The notes beneath the pieces were generated by a model. That model saw only the letters and a list, made by a program, of their open reading frames with translations. It searched no databases and was not told the DNA's origin. The position numbers were made by a program, and so were the translations under genes. 64,000 bases of DNA from Venturia oleaginea (taxonomy: Eukaryota; Ascomycota; Dothideomycetes; Venturiales; Venturiaceae): positions 186,001 through 250,000 of the forward strand of contig JABMLP010000025.1 of assembly GCA_013176395.1 (NCBI GenBank), written 5' to 3'. Shown one piece after another: positions 44,001 through 55,274 of the stretch; position 1 is the first letter of the stretch; each line of letters opens with the position of its first letter.

Positions 44001-45238
44001 GTCCGGTTGCTGCCAAAATATTTGGCAAGATTTCAGCATTCCCACTGGTGCGACCTTTTCCTGTAGCCAAAACAAGTTGCCATCTGTATGAACCGACTCA
44101 TAATAAGTAAGAATCTCTTCTGCATTGTCCAGATTGACCGTGTTGGGGTCGCGCAGCGAAAGAGCAGATTGGCCGGACATACTTCGCTGGCGCTTCTCAG
44201 CTTCCTCCTTCAGGGCCATACAAGCTAATCCCTCCGCTTCTTCTGCCGATGCTCCTGTCGCGCTGCCTACCACACCCACATAAGGAATGGTCACGGTCGC
44301 CACCATTCTATCACTGTCCTCGGCTTTGCGCATCTGGAATATAGGAATTTGTCCAAACCTGGCCGCATAGTTGTAGACTTGCAATTTGTTGACTCGGTTG
44401 ATTTTCTTTCCTGCACTTCCAGGCTCTGTTGTCTTGGTCACTTTCTCCACCGGCGTCCAGTCCAGGCCGATGAAGGCCTCCAGCTTTTCTGTCTCATGTA
44501 ATCGATATATGATATCCATTGAAGCGCCAATTCGAGCCCCATTCTTGGTGGTATCCTCTCCCTGGGCGTCGATTGTCTTGTCACCAAGACTCACTCTTAT
44601 ATCACGGCGCCAAGTATATTGTGTCGGCCGCTTGACCAGCTTCTCCTCATGCTGGACTTTGCCGTATTTCTCCAGATAGGTGTATAGTGAATCCAGCGCA
44701 TGCGGGTCTGGGGGTTTTTGAAAGAGGCCCGCTGGTAGCTCAGGATAGAATGCAGCCCTAGGATATTCAGGTAGCTGGGAATAATATGCGGCGTCCCTGA
44801 TGGGCAAGTGCCCGTCCTCCTGATGTATAGAGAACCACGATTCGAGCTCTTTCGCATGAACCTGTGGTTGTGGCAACGAGACATTGGCAGCAAACTGGTC
44901 AGCTCTCCCAGCAGAGCCCCTCCAACCATCCTCCAAATCTTTCTGCTGCTGCTGGGCGATCCGTTCCAAAAGACGTGATGCGTCTGGGGACTTGAGCTGG
45001 TGTCTGAAGGTGGAACCGGGGTCACCTTGGACATTTTCTGCAGGAGGTTGGGAGGCCGTGGCACTGGTGGTGGCGTTCGTTCGGCGTGTATGGAGGTATC
45101 CGGTTCGATGTAGGCAAATGTATCCAACTCTGCGGCAAGCCCAAGGTGTGCATCGTCGACACAAAATCTAGGTACAAAAAGTCAATGGTGTGAGGCGACG
45201 ATGGGTCATTCATTTGAACTGACGTGTTTTATTGCCAT
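41043..45238 (-). CDS. Large DEAH-box RNA helicase with presequence-like N-terminus
   Basis: The long frame has no ATG at its 5' end. A 56-bp intron (45168-45223, GTCAGT...CTAG) joins it in frame to a 15-nt first exon (45224-45238), giving MAIKHILCRRCTPWACRR and 1379 residues. That Arg/Cys-rich, acid-free start suggests mitochondrial import. A double-stranded-RNA-binding-like region (residues ~250-350: YNYAARFGQIPIFQMRKA...TASAEEAEGLACMAL type) precedes the helicase core. The core has motif I GSAGSGKSTQ, motif II DEVHERG, motif III MSATIQ, motif V ATNMAETSLTF and motif VI QRAGRVGR, followed by winged-helix/ratchet and OB-fold regions. This is the DHX29/DHX36/DHX30-like class. The target RNA is unknown. 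Confidence 0.85.
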
Positions 45239-45764
45239 GGTTCGAAGCCATGGTTGCATCCGGCTTCGATCAGCTCTCGTACGGCTACGAGGCCTGAAAG
45301 TGCGGGATCAATTGCATTTGTTGTATTGAAGAATATCTCAATTATGTATGATCCGACGACTATTATCGTATTAGGCCTAACCCTTTCGGGAGGAAGACCC
45401 TTTCCTATTCTACAACTTCAAATCAATTGGTAACGACCACATCCTGTCATCTTCCCTACACTTCAGGACCGATACAAGCGCATAAGGTAGCGGCATGCAT
45501 CCTATGTGTTGAGGGGACGAGTGCGTATCTCATCTGTGTACATCTCCTGCGCCCGCCATTGGATTCAATGGCGCAGCTCAAGTCTATGAACGACCTGACA
45601 CCTGAGCTGTTGGTAGGTGGGTTATAGTCCTTTGCTACCCAATGCACTCTATCCAAAATCAAGTTTACAACCATGTCGATAGATTCCTGGCAATCGCATT
45701 AATCCGAATTGCCAGATGTTGACCCATAGCGCACATACACCGAAGGTTTCCAAGTTGAACTTGA
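45239..45764. promoter_or_regulatory. Divergent upstream region, helicase and S9-peptidase remnant
   Basis: 526 bp between divergent starts at 45238 (minus) and 45765 (plus). No specific site was recognised. Confidence 0.4.
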
Positions 45765-46498
45765 ATGGCGCTTCTAACTCGCGTGCTAGATCTTCAGCTT
45801 CCATCGCAGGTCAAGGTATCGCCAGATGGGAGGCTTGCCGTTTACACAGTCAAACCAGCGGGCCGGGTCGGAGAACACACGAAATCTACGCTGTGGCTTG
45901 CTCAAATAGGCGCCAAAGATTCCTCGCGCCAATTGACCTCTGGGTTTTTCGATGATCGGTTTCCAAGCTGGTCACCAGATGGCAAACACATCGCCTTTCT
46001 CTCTGATAGAGGACAGGTTGGAAAGGCCTGTGCCATCTTTCTGCTCCCGCTCAATGGCGGAGAGCCTTGTCCTCTAACCCCTTCTGATAACGAGAAATCC
46101 ATTGCGCTGTTTAAATGGAGCCCGGACGGCCAGTTTATCGCCTTTTTGAGTGCGGATGAGAAGAACGAGGAGGCTAAAAAGAAGGAGAAAGAAAAAGATG
46201 ATGTAAAGGTCTATGGAAAGCATTGGGACTTCGCAAGACTCCGGCTACTGACTGTGAAGTCCAAAGAGATTGAAGTCGTAGTCCAAGGGGAGTTCCATTG
46301 TGCGAATTTAGCTTGGAAGCCAGATTCGCAAGAGATCGCTTACACAGTCCATCAAACCACAGATCTAGACTCACCAGGGTATCACGGAGTAAATTTTTAC
46401 ACCATGAATCTTACTCATCGTCAAGAGCGCTGTTTATTGAGAGTGCAGTCGAGGTAGATGAAGATTTGGAACTCCGGATCGATACAAAGAGCTTTTGA
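45765..46498 (+). pseudogene. Truncated S9 peptidase (acylaminoacyl/dipeptidyl-peptidase-like), N-terminal beta-propeller only
   Basis: The start MALLTRVLDLQLPSQVKVSP begins an S9-type N-terminus with WD/TolB-like propeller repeats: SPDGRLAVYTV, SWSPDGKHIAFLSDRG and KWSPDGQFIAFLSA. The frame stops after 230 codons at 46457. The downstream +1 frame continues with compatible sequence (ALFIESAVEVDEDLELR) to a stop at 46498. A normal enzyme has about 650-750 residues with a C-terminal alpha/beta-hydrolase (GxSxGG, Asp, His), and none of that is found in the next kilobase. So the gene is shifted and truncated. A spliced C-terminus far downstream is excluded by the qutD gene at 47471. It borders the qut cluster. 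Confidence 0.65.
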
Positions 46499-47470
46499 CC
46501 CGGGTGCGGAAAGAACGGGTTGTGGCTGCAATTGTGGTTGTGGTTGTGGGTGGTGTCAGGCAGGTATGTATATACTCCATGATCCCCTAAAAGATTCCTT
46601 CAAGGGAGGTAGCTTAAAAAGACTCTTGGGCGGCCTTGGTCGAGTTTGCCCTACCGTACTGGTCTTTGTGAAGGTATTCCTCCCTTTCTCTTTTGCCTCC
46701 ACGAGGAGGGAAGAAGCGTGTACGTTATACACGTGGAGGGGGAGAGAACCGATGTTCAAGCCACCTATGGCGATAATCTTTTTTGGTCTTGATCCAATCG
46801 TCAAATTGAGACGAGTGAGTTGAACTAAGAGCACAGGACCATAAAAGCGGTGGTCAGATGGGAAAGGCTAAAGGGAGAACGAGATCTAGGTAAGTAACAC
46901 CAGTAAAGGCAAGGCCACAGCATTCATCCATCTCCCCTCCAAATCAAAGATCCACAAACAGAGTCCCCAACAATCTCAACCATGCCCTACATCTCTCGAA
47001 CATATCCAAGAATGCAAAAGTCTCGATAAGAGCTCGTAAACAGCGGGTAGGTATGTAACTTCAATTATAGCATTGCTACCAAATTCTCCTCAAGGTGGCA
47101 AGTACATATCCACCATTCCCCTCAAGTTCCTCTCAGGAAGGTTCTCTAGCTTAAAAAGTAATTTCGGATTTATGTTAGCATTTTCAAATTTTTCCAGACA
47201 GAGGGCAGACAAATGGGATGGTGAGGCATACAGAAGTTGGAGGAAGACCGCATGAAACGGAGTTGCGGAAAGGAAGGACAAAACGAAGACGAGATGGAAA
47301 CAAAAGAGCAAGATCTCGAACATGGAAGTCATAAACATATACATTATTCAGCCGTAACTCGAGTATCTTGAACTCGGACATGATATGTACACCAATCCTC
47401 ATGTGGGAATAAAACTCGTCTCCGAAAGTATGAACAAGAAAGAAATGTCATCATCATCAACATCCACAGA
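46499..47470. other. Noncoding junk between pseudogene and qutD
   Basis: Begins with a TGTGGTTG-type simple repeat (about 46518-46560). GCTTAAAAAG occurs at two places (about 46612 and 47150). No gene. It may contain eroded transposon DNA that caused the truncation. Confidence 0.4.
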
Positions 47471-49154
47471 TTACACATCCATGCTGACCTTCTCCAAATG
47501 AGCAGTCTTCTCCTTGTCTGTGGTCAATCCCGCACCATCAGCATCATGCCTGAACTCCTGGTCTTCAAGCTCAAGCTCAGCCATGATAGTCTTGTTGGCA
47601 TTTCTAACAGGAGTGATGGTGAAAAGTCGGTCCATGGCTTCGAGTGGGATCGACTTTGTTTCAGGGATGAGGAAGTAGACGAATGGAACTGACAGGATCA
47701 TGAGGGAGGCGAAGAAGAAGTAAACTCCGTAGCCCATGGTATTTAACATCTGAGGGGTGAAGCGAGAAATGATGAAGTTCCAGAACCAATTGTTGGCTGC
47801 CGCGGAAGCTTGACCAAGTGCTCGTACGTTCTGGTCGAACATCTCGGAATTGATGACCCAGGGCGTGCCATTCCAACTAGGCGTGTAGAAGGCGGTCCAG
47901 AGATAGAAAAAGAAGATGGCAGCGATACCACCTGACGAAAGCTTCGCACCCGCGACGTTGGCGCTCTGAACGCCGGCAACTTTGATGTAAGCACCGATGA
48001 ACCACATGCACAATGAACCGCCAATGGCTTCACCCATGAGAAGCTTCCTACGGCCGAGTTTGTCGATGAGGAATAGAAGCCAGACGACTGTAAGAACGGT
48101 CTTGACAACGCCAAAGATACCAGTGGTCAAGAAACCCGTGTTCGTTCCAGTGATTCCCAAGGACTGGAAGACAGTGGGGCTGTAGTAGTTGATTGCGTTG
48201 ATCCCGGAGCCGTTCTGCCACAAGAAAAGCATGCCACCTAGGAAGAAGCGCCATTGCACCTTGCGGCTCTTTCCAACGGCGATAAATGGCTTCCAGAAAC
48301 CCTCTCCCATGGCATGTCGTTGCTCTTCAATGGCTGCATCGATGGAAGCAACCTCTTCGACGATGTAGAGATCATTAGCAGGTAATTGGCGAATCCAGCA
48401 GAGGTTCTTGAGGCCCCTCTCCCGCTGACCGTTGGCGATGAGCCATCGAGGAGATTCACGCAACCAGATGGTACCAAACATGAGAAGTCCACCTGGAATC
48501 AATTGAACAGCGAACGGGATAAGCCATTGGGAATGAGTCGAAGGCAAAGTCTCAGAGATGCCATAGTTGATCCTGATGAACATGTTAGCATGGTGATGAT
48601 AGTCCATTGAACATGTATACATACCAAAATCCTACTAGGCCACCGATCTGCCATCCAAGCTCGTAGATACCAACCAATCTGCCTCGGACTGCCGGAGGAG
48701 CCAATTCGGAAATATAGATAGGGACAACCATAGAAGCTCCACCCACACCAATACCTGCCAAAACACGACCGGCGTAAATGAATCCAAGACCACGTGCAGC
48801 CGAAGCTCCGAGCATAAGACCGGCACCAAGGTTGAAGACGAGGGAGAAAATGTATAGACTGTTTTTGCGTCCCCAGTAGTAGTTGGACGCGTAGGCGAGA
48901 AATGAACCGAAAAAGGCTCCAGCCTGGTATACCGAGACGATGTTGGCCTTGACCAAAGCCAGGTGAGATGCACTCATTTCTGCGAACCTGAATTCCCTGG
49001 TGAATGAGGGCAATGCCAGAGTGGTGCCAATGAAGGCCGAATCATAACCAATCATGCATGATGCAAAACTGGCGACTGCTGCACAGGCGTATACCCTCCA
49101 ATTGTACACAGCCTTGGGCGTTGGCCTATCCTCGTGAAGAGTCAAGAGGCCCAT
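47471..49154 (-). CDS. qutD: Quinate permease (MFS sugar-porter family)
   Basis: Two exons (48625-49154 and 47471-48572, 52-bp intron) give 543 residues and 12 membrane helices. It starts MGLLTLHEDRPTPKAVYNWR, then CMIGYDSAFIGTTLALPSF. Sugar-porter motifs are clear: GRVLAGIGVGGASMVVPIY, RGRLVGIYELGWQIGG, RESPRWLIANGQ, QNGSGINAINYYSP, DKLGRRKLLM and PETKSIPLEAMDRLF. The N-terminal sequence and its position beside qutB identify it as the quinate importer (N. crassa qa-y, A. nidulans qutD). It provides the inducer and substrate for the cluster. Expression should require QutA and be subject to carbon-catabolite control, from the divergent promoter shared with qutB. Confidence 0.92.
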
Positions 49155-49869
49155 GATGGCGGGAGATGAAGAAATCGAGTCGATTCGAGGTTCAGACGGT
49201 CAAAGGGATTGAAAAGACAGGGGGAGAGGATGAGGATGATCAACCGGAGTGCGATTGAGACGAAGCTTACGAAAGGAATGAAGCTGGAGAAGCAGGGCCA
49301 TCTAGATATACAGTTCCTCCAAGCGAGCACAGATTCACCATCCCCACAACCCCAGACGTGCACTCCGCAGTCGTCGCGCCGCATGGCCCGGATGAAGGCC
49401 AGGAAAGAGTTTTTCAGACGCGCGAGGGCCCTTGCCACGCACCGGGACCTCGAAGTTCTGGGTCACGATGGATCGCTCCATGACTAGCTTTCAATTGGTT
49501 GGTCATGGCTTGGGGAGACCAGCATCTCGACCAAATGGCTTCGATGCCATAGGTCGACGGTGAGACGGAGCCGGGGATGCACTCGGTGCGAACCCCGTCT
49601 CGGTGTTTGAACCCCACAATGGAGATAAGCTGCATGGCTGACTAAGCGTCGGATAAAGGTATAAGCTGCCCTCGAGGACGCCAGTGGTAGTTGATGGCTT
49701 GGGATGGTCACTGGCATTTGGTATCGGAAGAACTTGGGCAATACCAGGGGAGCTTTGATGGAGTGCTAATTTTCACAACTCCGCATCATTTCTATCCTTC
49801 ATCGCCTTACTCCTTTCACTCGGACCCCATACATGATCTAGTTCTTGCATTATTCGAAACACATCCAAC
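49155..49869. promoter_or_regulatory. Divergent promoter qutD/qutB
   Basis: 715 bp between the starts at 49154 and 49870. A GGATAA half-site lies at 49651-49656; the 16-mer there matches the QA-1F consensus GGRTAARYRYTTATCC at only 12 of 16 positions. No full operator was found by eye. Confidence 0.6.
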
Positions 49870-50908
49870 ATGTCAACTGTATCAAAATCACCCCAGAGCG
49901 ATGGAGTCGCCGTTCTTTTCGGCTATCCAATCGCCCATTCACTTTCGCCTTTGTTACATCAAACGATATACGACACGTTGGGACTGAAATGGAACTTTTC
50001 ATTGTTCGAGAGCATGGATATGCCGCAATTTCTCCATTTCATAAGAGACCCTCGATGCTTCGGTAGGCTGGATAGAAACATCACTACAATCTGTCTCTTT
50101 TCACTAACTAGATTTAGGCTCAGCTGTAACAATGCCTCACAAAGTGGCCATCTTGCCCCATCTCGACTCTCTGACACCCGAAGGGCGTGATTGTGGAGCT
50201 GTAAACACAATCATTATCCAAAAAGATCCAGACACAGGAAAACGAAGTTATGTCGGGACGAATACAGATGTAATCGGAATTCAAGAATCATTTTATCAAA
50301 ACATTCCCCATCCAGATGCCGTTTTCCATAACCGACCTGGCATGGTTATTGGCGGTGGCGGTGCAGCAAGAAGCGCAGTCTACGCTCTTCGCAGATTGAT
50401 GCAGTGCAAACCTGTCTACCTCGTCAATCGAGAGATATCCGAGGTTGATGCTGTAATTGAAGAGTGCAAGGCGAGAGGGTTCGGCCAGAATTTGATCCAC
50501 GTCGAAACTTTGGAGGAAGCCGAAAAGCTTGTTGGGCCTGGAGCAATCGTGTCTTGTGTTCCTGATTTCCCTCCACAGACGGAGAAGGAGCATCGAGCGA
50601 GGGATGTATTGAACTGTATGTTGGCGAAGGAGCACAAGGGCGCGATTTTGGAGATGTGCTATCACCCCAGCCCGTGGACGGAGATAGGAGGCCTTTCGGA
50701 AAAGGCTGGCTGGAAGGTCATTCTGGGTACAGAGGCGATGATTTACCAAGGTCTAGCACAGGTGAGTCTATTACCCGATTATTGAGAGAGAGAAACACGA
50801 CCAACGCCCCAGCAGGCTAGACTCTGGACCGGAAAGAGTCTGGAGGAATTGCCTGTGGAAAAGTGCAAGGCCACCATCGAGGCCAAGCTGAAGGAAGCGA
50901 GGTTGTGA
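49870..50908 (+). CDS. qutB: Quinate/shikimate 5-dehydrogenase (catabolic)
   Basis: Three exons (49870-50062, 50118-50761, 50816-50908) give 309 residues, a normal length. The substrate-binding N-domain shows [19 protein letters not shown]; the catalytic Lys is in AVTMPHK (across intron 1) and the Asp in GTNTDVIGI. The nucleotide fold has [20 protein letters not shown], then [11 protein letters not shown], and VSCVPDFP. The C-terminus has [17 protein letters not shown]. It oxidises quinate to 3-dehydroquinate (and shikimate to dehydroshikimate) with NAD. Homologues are qa-3 and qutB. Its start is 715 bp from that of qutD, and it converges with qutG. Confidence 0.92.
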
Positions 50909-51172
50909 GGGCTTGACGACTAGTGTGTGTTGTTAGAGACCAATGAGAGGCAGTCGTGCTTGAACTGGATGCTCCGGTTATGTTCTTTGCCCTCTTAGCG
51001 TACACAAATGTGCCTACACATGCATAATCGTGGAGCTTGGCTTGCTCCTCACTTGCTCTTTGCTCAAAGAGATAGTGGCTGAAGTGAGAGAACTTGCTAG
51101 CTCCGCATCTGAGGAGAAGATTGCGTGGCATTATAATGATGGGATTGAACCATGTACTGATAGCAAATGCGG

Positions 51173-52418
51173 TCAAATGCCTGGGCGTGAATAGTCTAGT
51201 CCTCGGACTCTCCGCCAAACTTCTCGCACTGCTCTTTCCTGACCCTGCCGTGCCGTTTCGCCGTCCGAAGGTCCCGCAGCGCTGCTTGGGGGTTAGCATA
51301 ACCCTTTTTCCAGTGTCTACGAAGGGGACGTACCGGATACCAAGATATAGTCGACTTCCAAGGTTGACATCCTCAATTGGCGCTGTCAATGGATCATCTG
51401 GTGGATTACCTCTCGTCACCAATCCACCAGCTTCTTGTAGGATGCATATGCCAGCCGCGACGTCCCTAATTTCTGCTATTAGTGGTGTCCAAGGTTATCA
51501 GAGTTGATTTCATTACCATTCCCAACATCCTCCTTCCCACCAGATGTCAAAAGACCCCATGGCCGTGTAAGCCAGATCCATAGTAGCACTTCCCAACATT
51601 CTTACACCATGAACCATCCCACCCTTGCCTCCTCGTCCTCCAACCTCAGTCGCCATGTTCAAAAAGCTTTCCTGCTTCCGATACATATTTCCATCCGAAA
51701 CATCTCTTCTATCTTTTCCCCACTCACACGATAAGATGCACCCTTTCGGTGCTTGAGCTGGTATCGATGGGATGGGGCTTCTCACCAAGGGCAATTGCTG
51801 TTTCTCGTTGAGCCATGCACCTTTACCTCTACATGCGTGAAAAAGTTGATGCAGGAAGGGCGCATTGATGATTCCAATTGTTGGTTCCCCTTCCAGTATG
51901 AAGGCGATTGAAACGCAATACATTGGAAATAGGTGGACGTAATTCACAGTTCCGTCTAGAGGATCAACACACCATGTCGGCGTTGTGTCTTTGATAAGGT
52001 AGGTTTTCGTACCGCCTTTCGAGTATGATTCTTCGCCAACGAAACTGTGATAGAAGCATATCAGTATTTACTCGTACAGAACTTGATTCAGCGGAGACTT
52101 GGTAGAAGGGCAACTAACTCGTGGGAAGGATATCTTGAAGTGATCTGACGTTTGATAAAAGCTTCAACATCTGCAAAGCTTGTTTTCAATACAAAATCCC
52201 AGACTGAACAGAAGCATAATAACGGACTGAAGCTTACCTTCATCGGTTTGGGTCACGAGATCAACCGAACTTGCTTTCTCTACAGATGTTTGTTCTTTGC
52301 GGCCATCTCCTCGCATCCGCAGGTTTGCAGCTTCAAGCAGAAGGCTTCCTGCATCTTTGCCCAGCTGGATAGCAAAAGCGTAGATCTCTTCCAGCTCTTT
52401 CTCTCCTATCGAGAACAT
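51173..52418 (-). CDS. qutG: QutG, inositol-monophosphatase-family protein of the quinate cluster
   Basis: Starts MFSIGEKELEEIYAFAIQLG at 52418. Exons continue through DEDVEAFIKRQISRYPSHE, GEESYSKGGTKTYLI and the metal-binding motif VDPLDGTVNYVHLFP. Next are the WEGGCWEWDVAAG motif and LVTRGNPPDDPLT, and the last exon ends VREVWRRVRGLDYSRPGI with stop at 51173-51175. The IMPase metal ligands (E of GEES, D-P-L-D-G-T, and W-D of EWDVAAG) are all present, so a phosphatase activity is expected. Its role in quinate catabolism is not established in the model fungi (qa-x, qutG). About four short introns. It shares a 386-bp divergent promoter with qutE and converges with qutB. Confidence 0.9.
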
Positions 52419-52804
52419 TTTTAGACGCCGGGATTGAAGGGTTTGGGTTGCAGGACTGAGTAACAATGATAATGATACTCGGAAGACTCTGAGCCGAAGT
52501 AATCAATCTAAAGCCGATGGAAGCCGGACAGCAACACTGCCAATGATGAGACGCTGCATCTCATCCGGCGAATGGAAAAATGCCGCAATCCTGACAGTCA
52601 GCATCCATCTTCGACCGATATAGCTTGACTCGTCGAGCTGCGCGAACCTGTTGATGGGGCAATCGTTTGACGCGTTCTTGCTGGAAAAGCACTTAACCGT
52701 GAATGAGATGACATGAATCACCTCTCCGCAGGAATTACCATGGATTGATTCTTGGACTCCGTTACTGCTACGCGTAGAGTGATTCAGTATACACAGCAGT
52801 ATTC
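52419..52804. promoter_or_regulatory. Divergent promoter qutG/qutE
   Basis: 386 bp between starts at 52418 (minus) and 52805 (plus). I found no good match to the QutA/QA-1F operator here by eye. Confidence 0.6.
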
Positions 52805-53310
52805 ATGGCGAAGTCGATCCTACTCATCAATGGTCCAAATTTGAACCTCCTTGGTCAGTCATTTGTTTGATATCCGAAGCTTGTAGCTAACGAGTATTAT
52901 CAGGCACAAGAGAACCCCATATCTATGGCTCAACCACCCTCCCCGACGTAATATCGCAAGCCCAAGACCAATGTCAATCACTCTCAATAACCTTCTCACA
53001 TTTCCAATCGAATTGGGAAGGTGCAATCATCGACCGCATTCACGAAGCGAGAGGCAACGTCGACGCCATCATAATCAACCCAGGTGCTTTGACACACACA
53101 AGCGTTGCCTTGCGAGATGCTTTGGCAGGCGTGGATATTCCGTTCGTGGAGATACACATTACGAATGTGCACAAAAGAGAGGCGTTCCGCCATCACAGCT
53201 ACCTGGGTGATAAAGCCGAGGCGGTTATTGCTGGGCTAGGGACGTTTGGATACAAGGCAGCTATCGATTTTGCGGCGCAGTTGAAGTTCAAGGAGAAGGC
53301 ATCGTTATAG
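52805..53310 (+). CDS. qutE: Catabolic type II 3-dehydroquinase
   Basis: Two exons (52805-52853, 52904-53310; 50-bp intron) give 151 residues, the typical size of the dodecameric type II enzyme. Active-site elements are all present: [13 protein letters not shown], with the flexible-loop Arg and Tyr in [42 protein letters not shown] and the closing [11 protein letters not shown]. It dehydrates 3-dehydroquinate to 3-dehydroshikimate. Homologues are qa-2 and qutE. The gene converges with the Gfo/Idh/MocA gene, 52 bp from stop to stop. Confidence 0.95.
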
Positions 53311-53361
53311 CGTACATCTGCAACCACTCTGAAATTCTCGAGCAGACGAATGGAACGCACT

Positions 53362-54469
53362 TCACACTTGAATTTCTACTGGCATACCAGTATCTAGTGC
53401 CCTTTTAACAGCATCACAAACAATGACAGCTCTCAAACCATCTGTACCAAAACAAACAGGATCCTCTCTACCAGCCAAGACCTCCACGAGATGTTTGACC
53501 TGCAGCTCTAATGGCGCCTTGCCCATGCCGACCTCCACTGTGGTCTCCTTGATCTCTTCAGTCCAGCTGTTCAGTCCGTCATACCTGGACCATTTCATGT
53601 CAGGCACAGAAACCATCCCTTGTGTACCAAAAATGCGATAAAATGTCTTTTCCAACCTTGGGTATCATTGGGTTCTCACCAGTTCCAGCCTCAAATTGTG
53701 AGGCGATGTTGCGTTATCCGACAACAAGAATGGTCTAACTACCCCACTTGCAAACTTCAGAACAATCGCTGCACCCTCCTCTGCATCAAACCCGCGCCGT
53801 GATGTGGTTTTCTCGGCGAAGACGCGTGTGATCGGACCAAGAAGGTAATGTAGAATATCAATCTCGTGGGTCAAGTTAATCATGATAGGCCGACCTGACA
53901 AGGCTGATCGATGCCACTCCATTGGCGGTTCAAAGTGCGAAGACGGCTTGCAGCAGGTCCAGAGTCCAGAAACAGCGGTGACTTTGCCAATGCTCTGAGC
54001 TTTAATGAATTTCTTTGTGGCCACGACGTACGGGTTGAATCGACGGTGGTGACCCACAAGCAGAATGAGTTTCTTGTCCGCCGCATATTGAATCTAAATC
54101 AATTGTTGGTTCTGTTTAAAGCATCGTACGCGGCATATTTACAAGACTTTGAGCAGACTCCACGTCTCCAGAAACGGGCTTCCCGACTAGGACATGTATA
54201 CCTGATTTGAGCAACTCCTTGCTTACGGGAACGTGCGTATGATTCGGCGCACACACAATCGCAGCATCAGGTCTGCAACCTGCTGCTAGCATCTCCCTTG
54301 TTGAAGCGTACCATGTTGTTCCAAGATCTTGAGCGACTTTCTGAGCTGCTGGGTTTGGATCAACGATGCATGACAACTCTGCAGGGGGCTCTTGAAGCAC
54401 TGCCTGAGCATGGCAAGGACCGGTGTGACCTGTCCCGACTATCACTATCTTCGTGGGAACTGGTGGCAT
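53362..54469 (-). CDS. Gfo/Idh/MocA-family NAD(P) oxidoreductase inside the quinate cluster
   Basis: The start is taken at the ATG at 54467-54469 (MPPVPTKIVIVGTGHTGPCHAQ), with the Rossmann GTGHTG loop. Then come IVDPNPAAQKVAQDLG, AAIVCAPNHTHVPVSKELL and GIHVLVGKPVSGDVESAQ, where VGKP replaces the usual CEKP but keeps the catalytic-site Lys. After an intron come LVGHHRRFNPYVVATKKFI, a substrate-domain segment, and NLTHEIDILHYLLGPI, which carries the conserved His. The last exon has FRIFGTQGM-like YRIFGTQGMVSVPDM and ends at 53362. Relatives oxidise myo-inositol, other cyclitols or sugars. The substrate is not identifiable. Its position between qutE and qutC, divergent from qutC, argues for co-regulation with quinate genes. 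Two introns. Confidence 0.85.
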
Positions 54470-55274
54470 TTTTTCAGTCTTGGTACAGGCGAGGCGACAA
54501 GTTCTTCTAACGCCAAGTAATTCGTCAATGAACTTGATTTCAATAGCAATGTTATCGAAGCAGTTTGGTAAACGAGTTTCCAATGTTCAGCTAACGCAAC
54601 TTTGAGATGGAAGGAATTGAAGTTTCCGGTGCTCGTGACTATTTCTGATCAGAACGCCAGCAACAGAGAATATGTGGAGTCTTCTCCAGTCTGGAGAAAT
54701 AATCGGTCCAATATTCTTCTACCTTGTTGTTCGGGTGAAGATCCCCACGAAACTAGTTCTAGCCGACACTTCCAAGGATGGATAAGTCTTCTTCCGCTTA
54801 GTGGCTTTCCACCAGGCCAGGTCACAAACTTCATCCTCCCAGCTAATGATGTTGCATTGGCAACAACCTCTACAATGGTACTCGCTCTCCCATAACCCAG
54901 CTTCGCTCGGTATTCTGTCCTTGGAACACGGCGGATGAAAGATGTGCCAGGGCTCAGGTGAGGCTCATCACTCCATCCGCCACTACCCCCATTCGCTGGT
55001 TGAGTATATCTATCTGGGCATAGCGAGCTCCAGTCAATCAAATAATCAATAACCCATTGCAGCCTTTATATTCTCACAAACCATCGATTGGATAACGATC
55101 CTGACCACCCTCACTGCCGACTACATCTTGCTCAGCGATCGATTGCGTTGTTTGACGTCTATACTTAGATCGCTGTAAACTCGATTTGTAAGTTCGCTGC
55201 TCCTGCCAAATATTTCTCTACTCCCTTATCTGCTCCGCTGCTTACCGCAATACCAGGCAACAAACTTCATCAAA
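54470..55274. promoter_or_regulatory. Divergent promoter of the oxidoreductase and qutC
   Basis: 805 bp between starts. A degenerate QutA-like site, GGATAAGTCTTCTTCC (54780-54795), matches the QA-1F consensus at 13 of 16 positions. Another GGATAA half-site lies near 55090. A minus-strand open frame of about 130 codons (54649-55041) covers the middle; it lacks recognisable motifs, and I do not call it a gene. Confidence 0.5.

Noticed and set aside
54649..55041. Minus-strand open frame of about 130 codons between the oxidoreductase and qutC
   Set aside because: No recognisable motif, and it fills the shared promoter region. Open frames of this size also occur by chance in this GC range. Transcript data would be needed.
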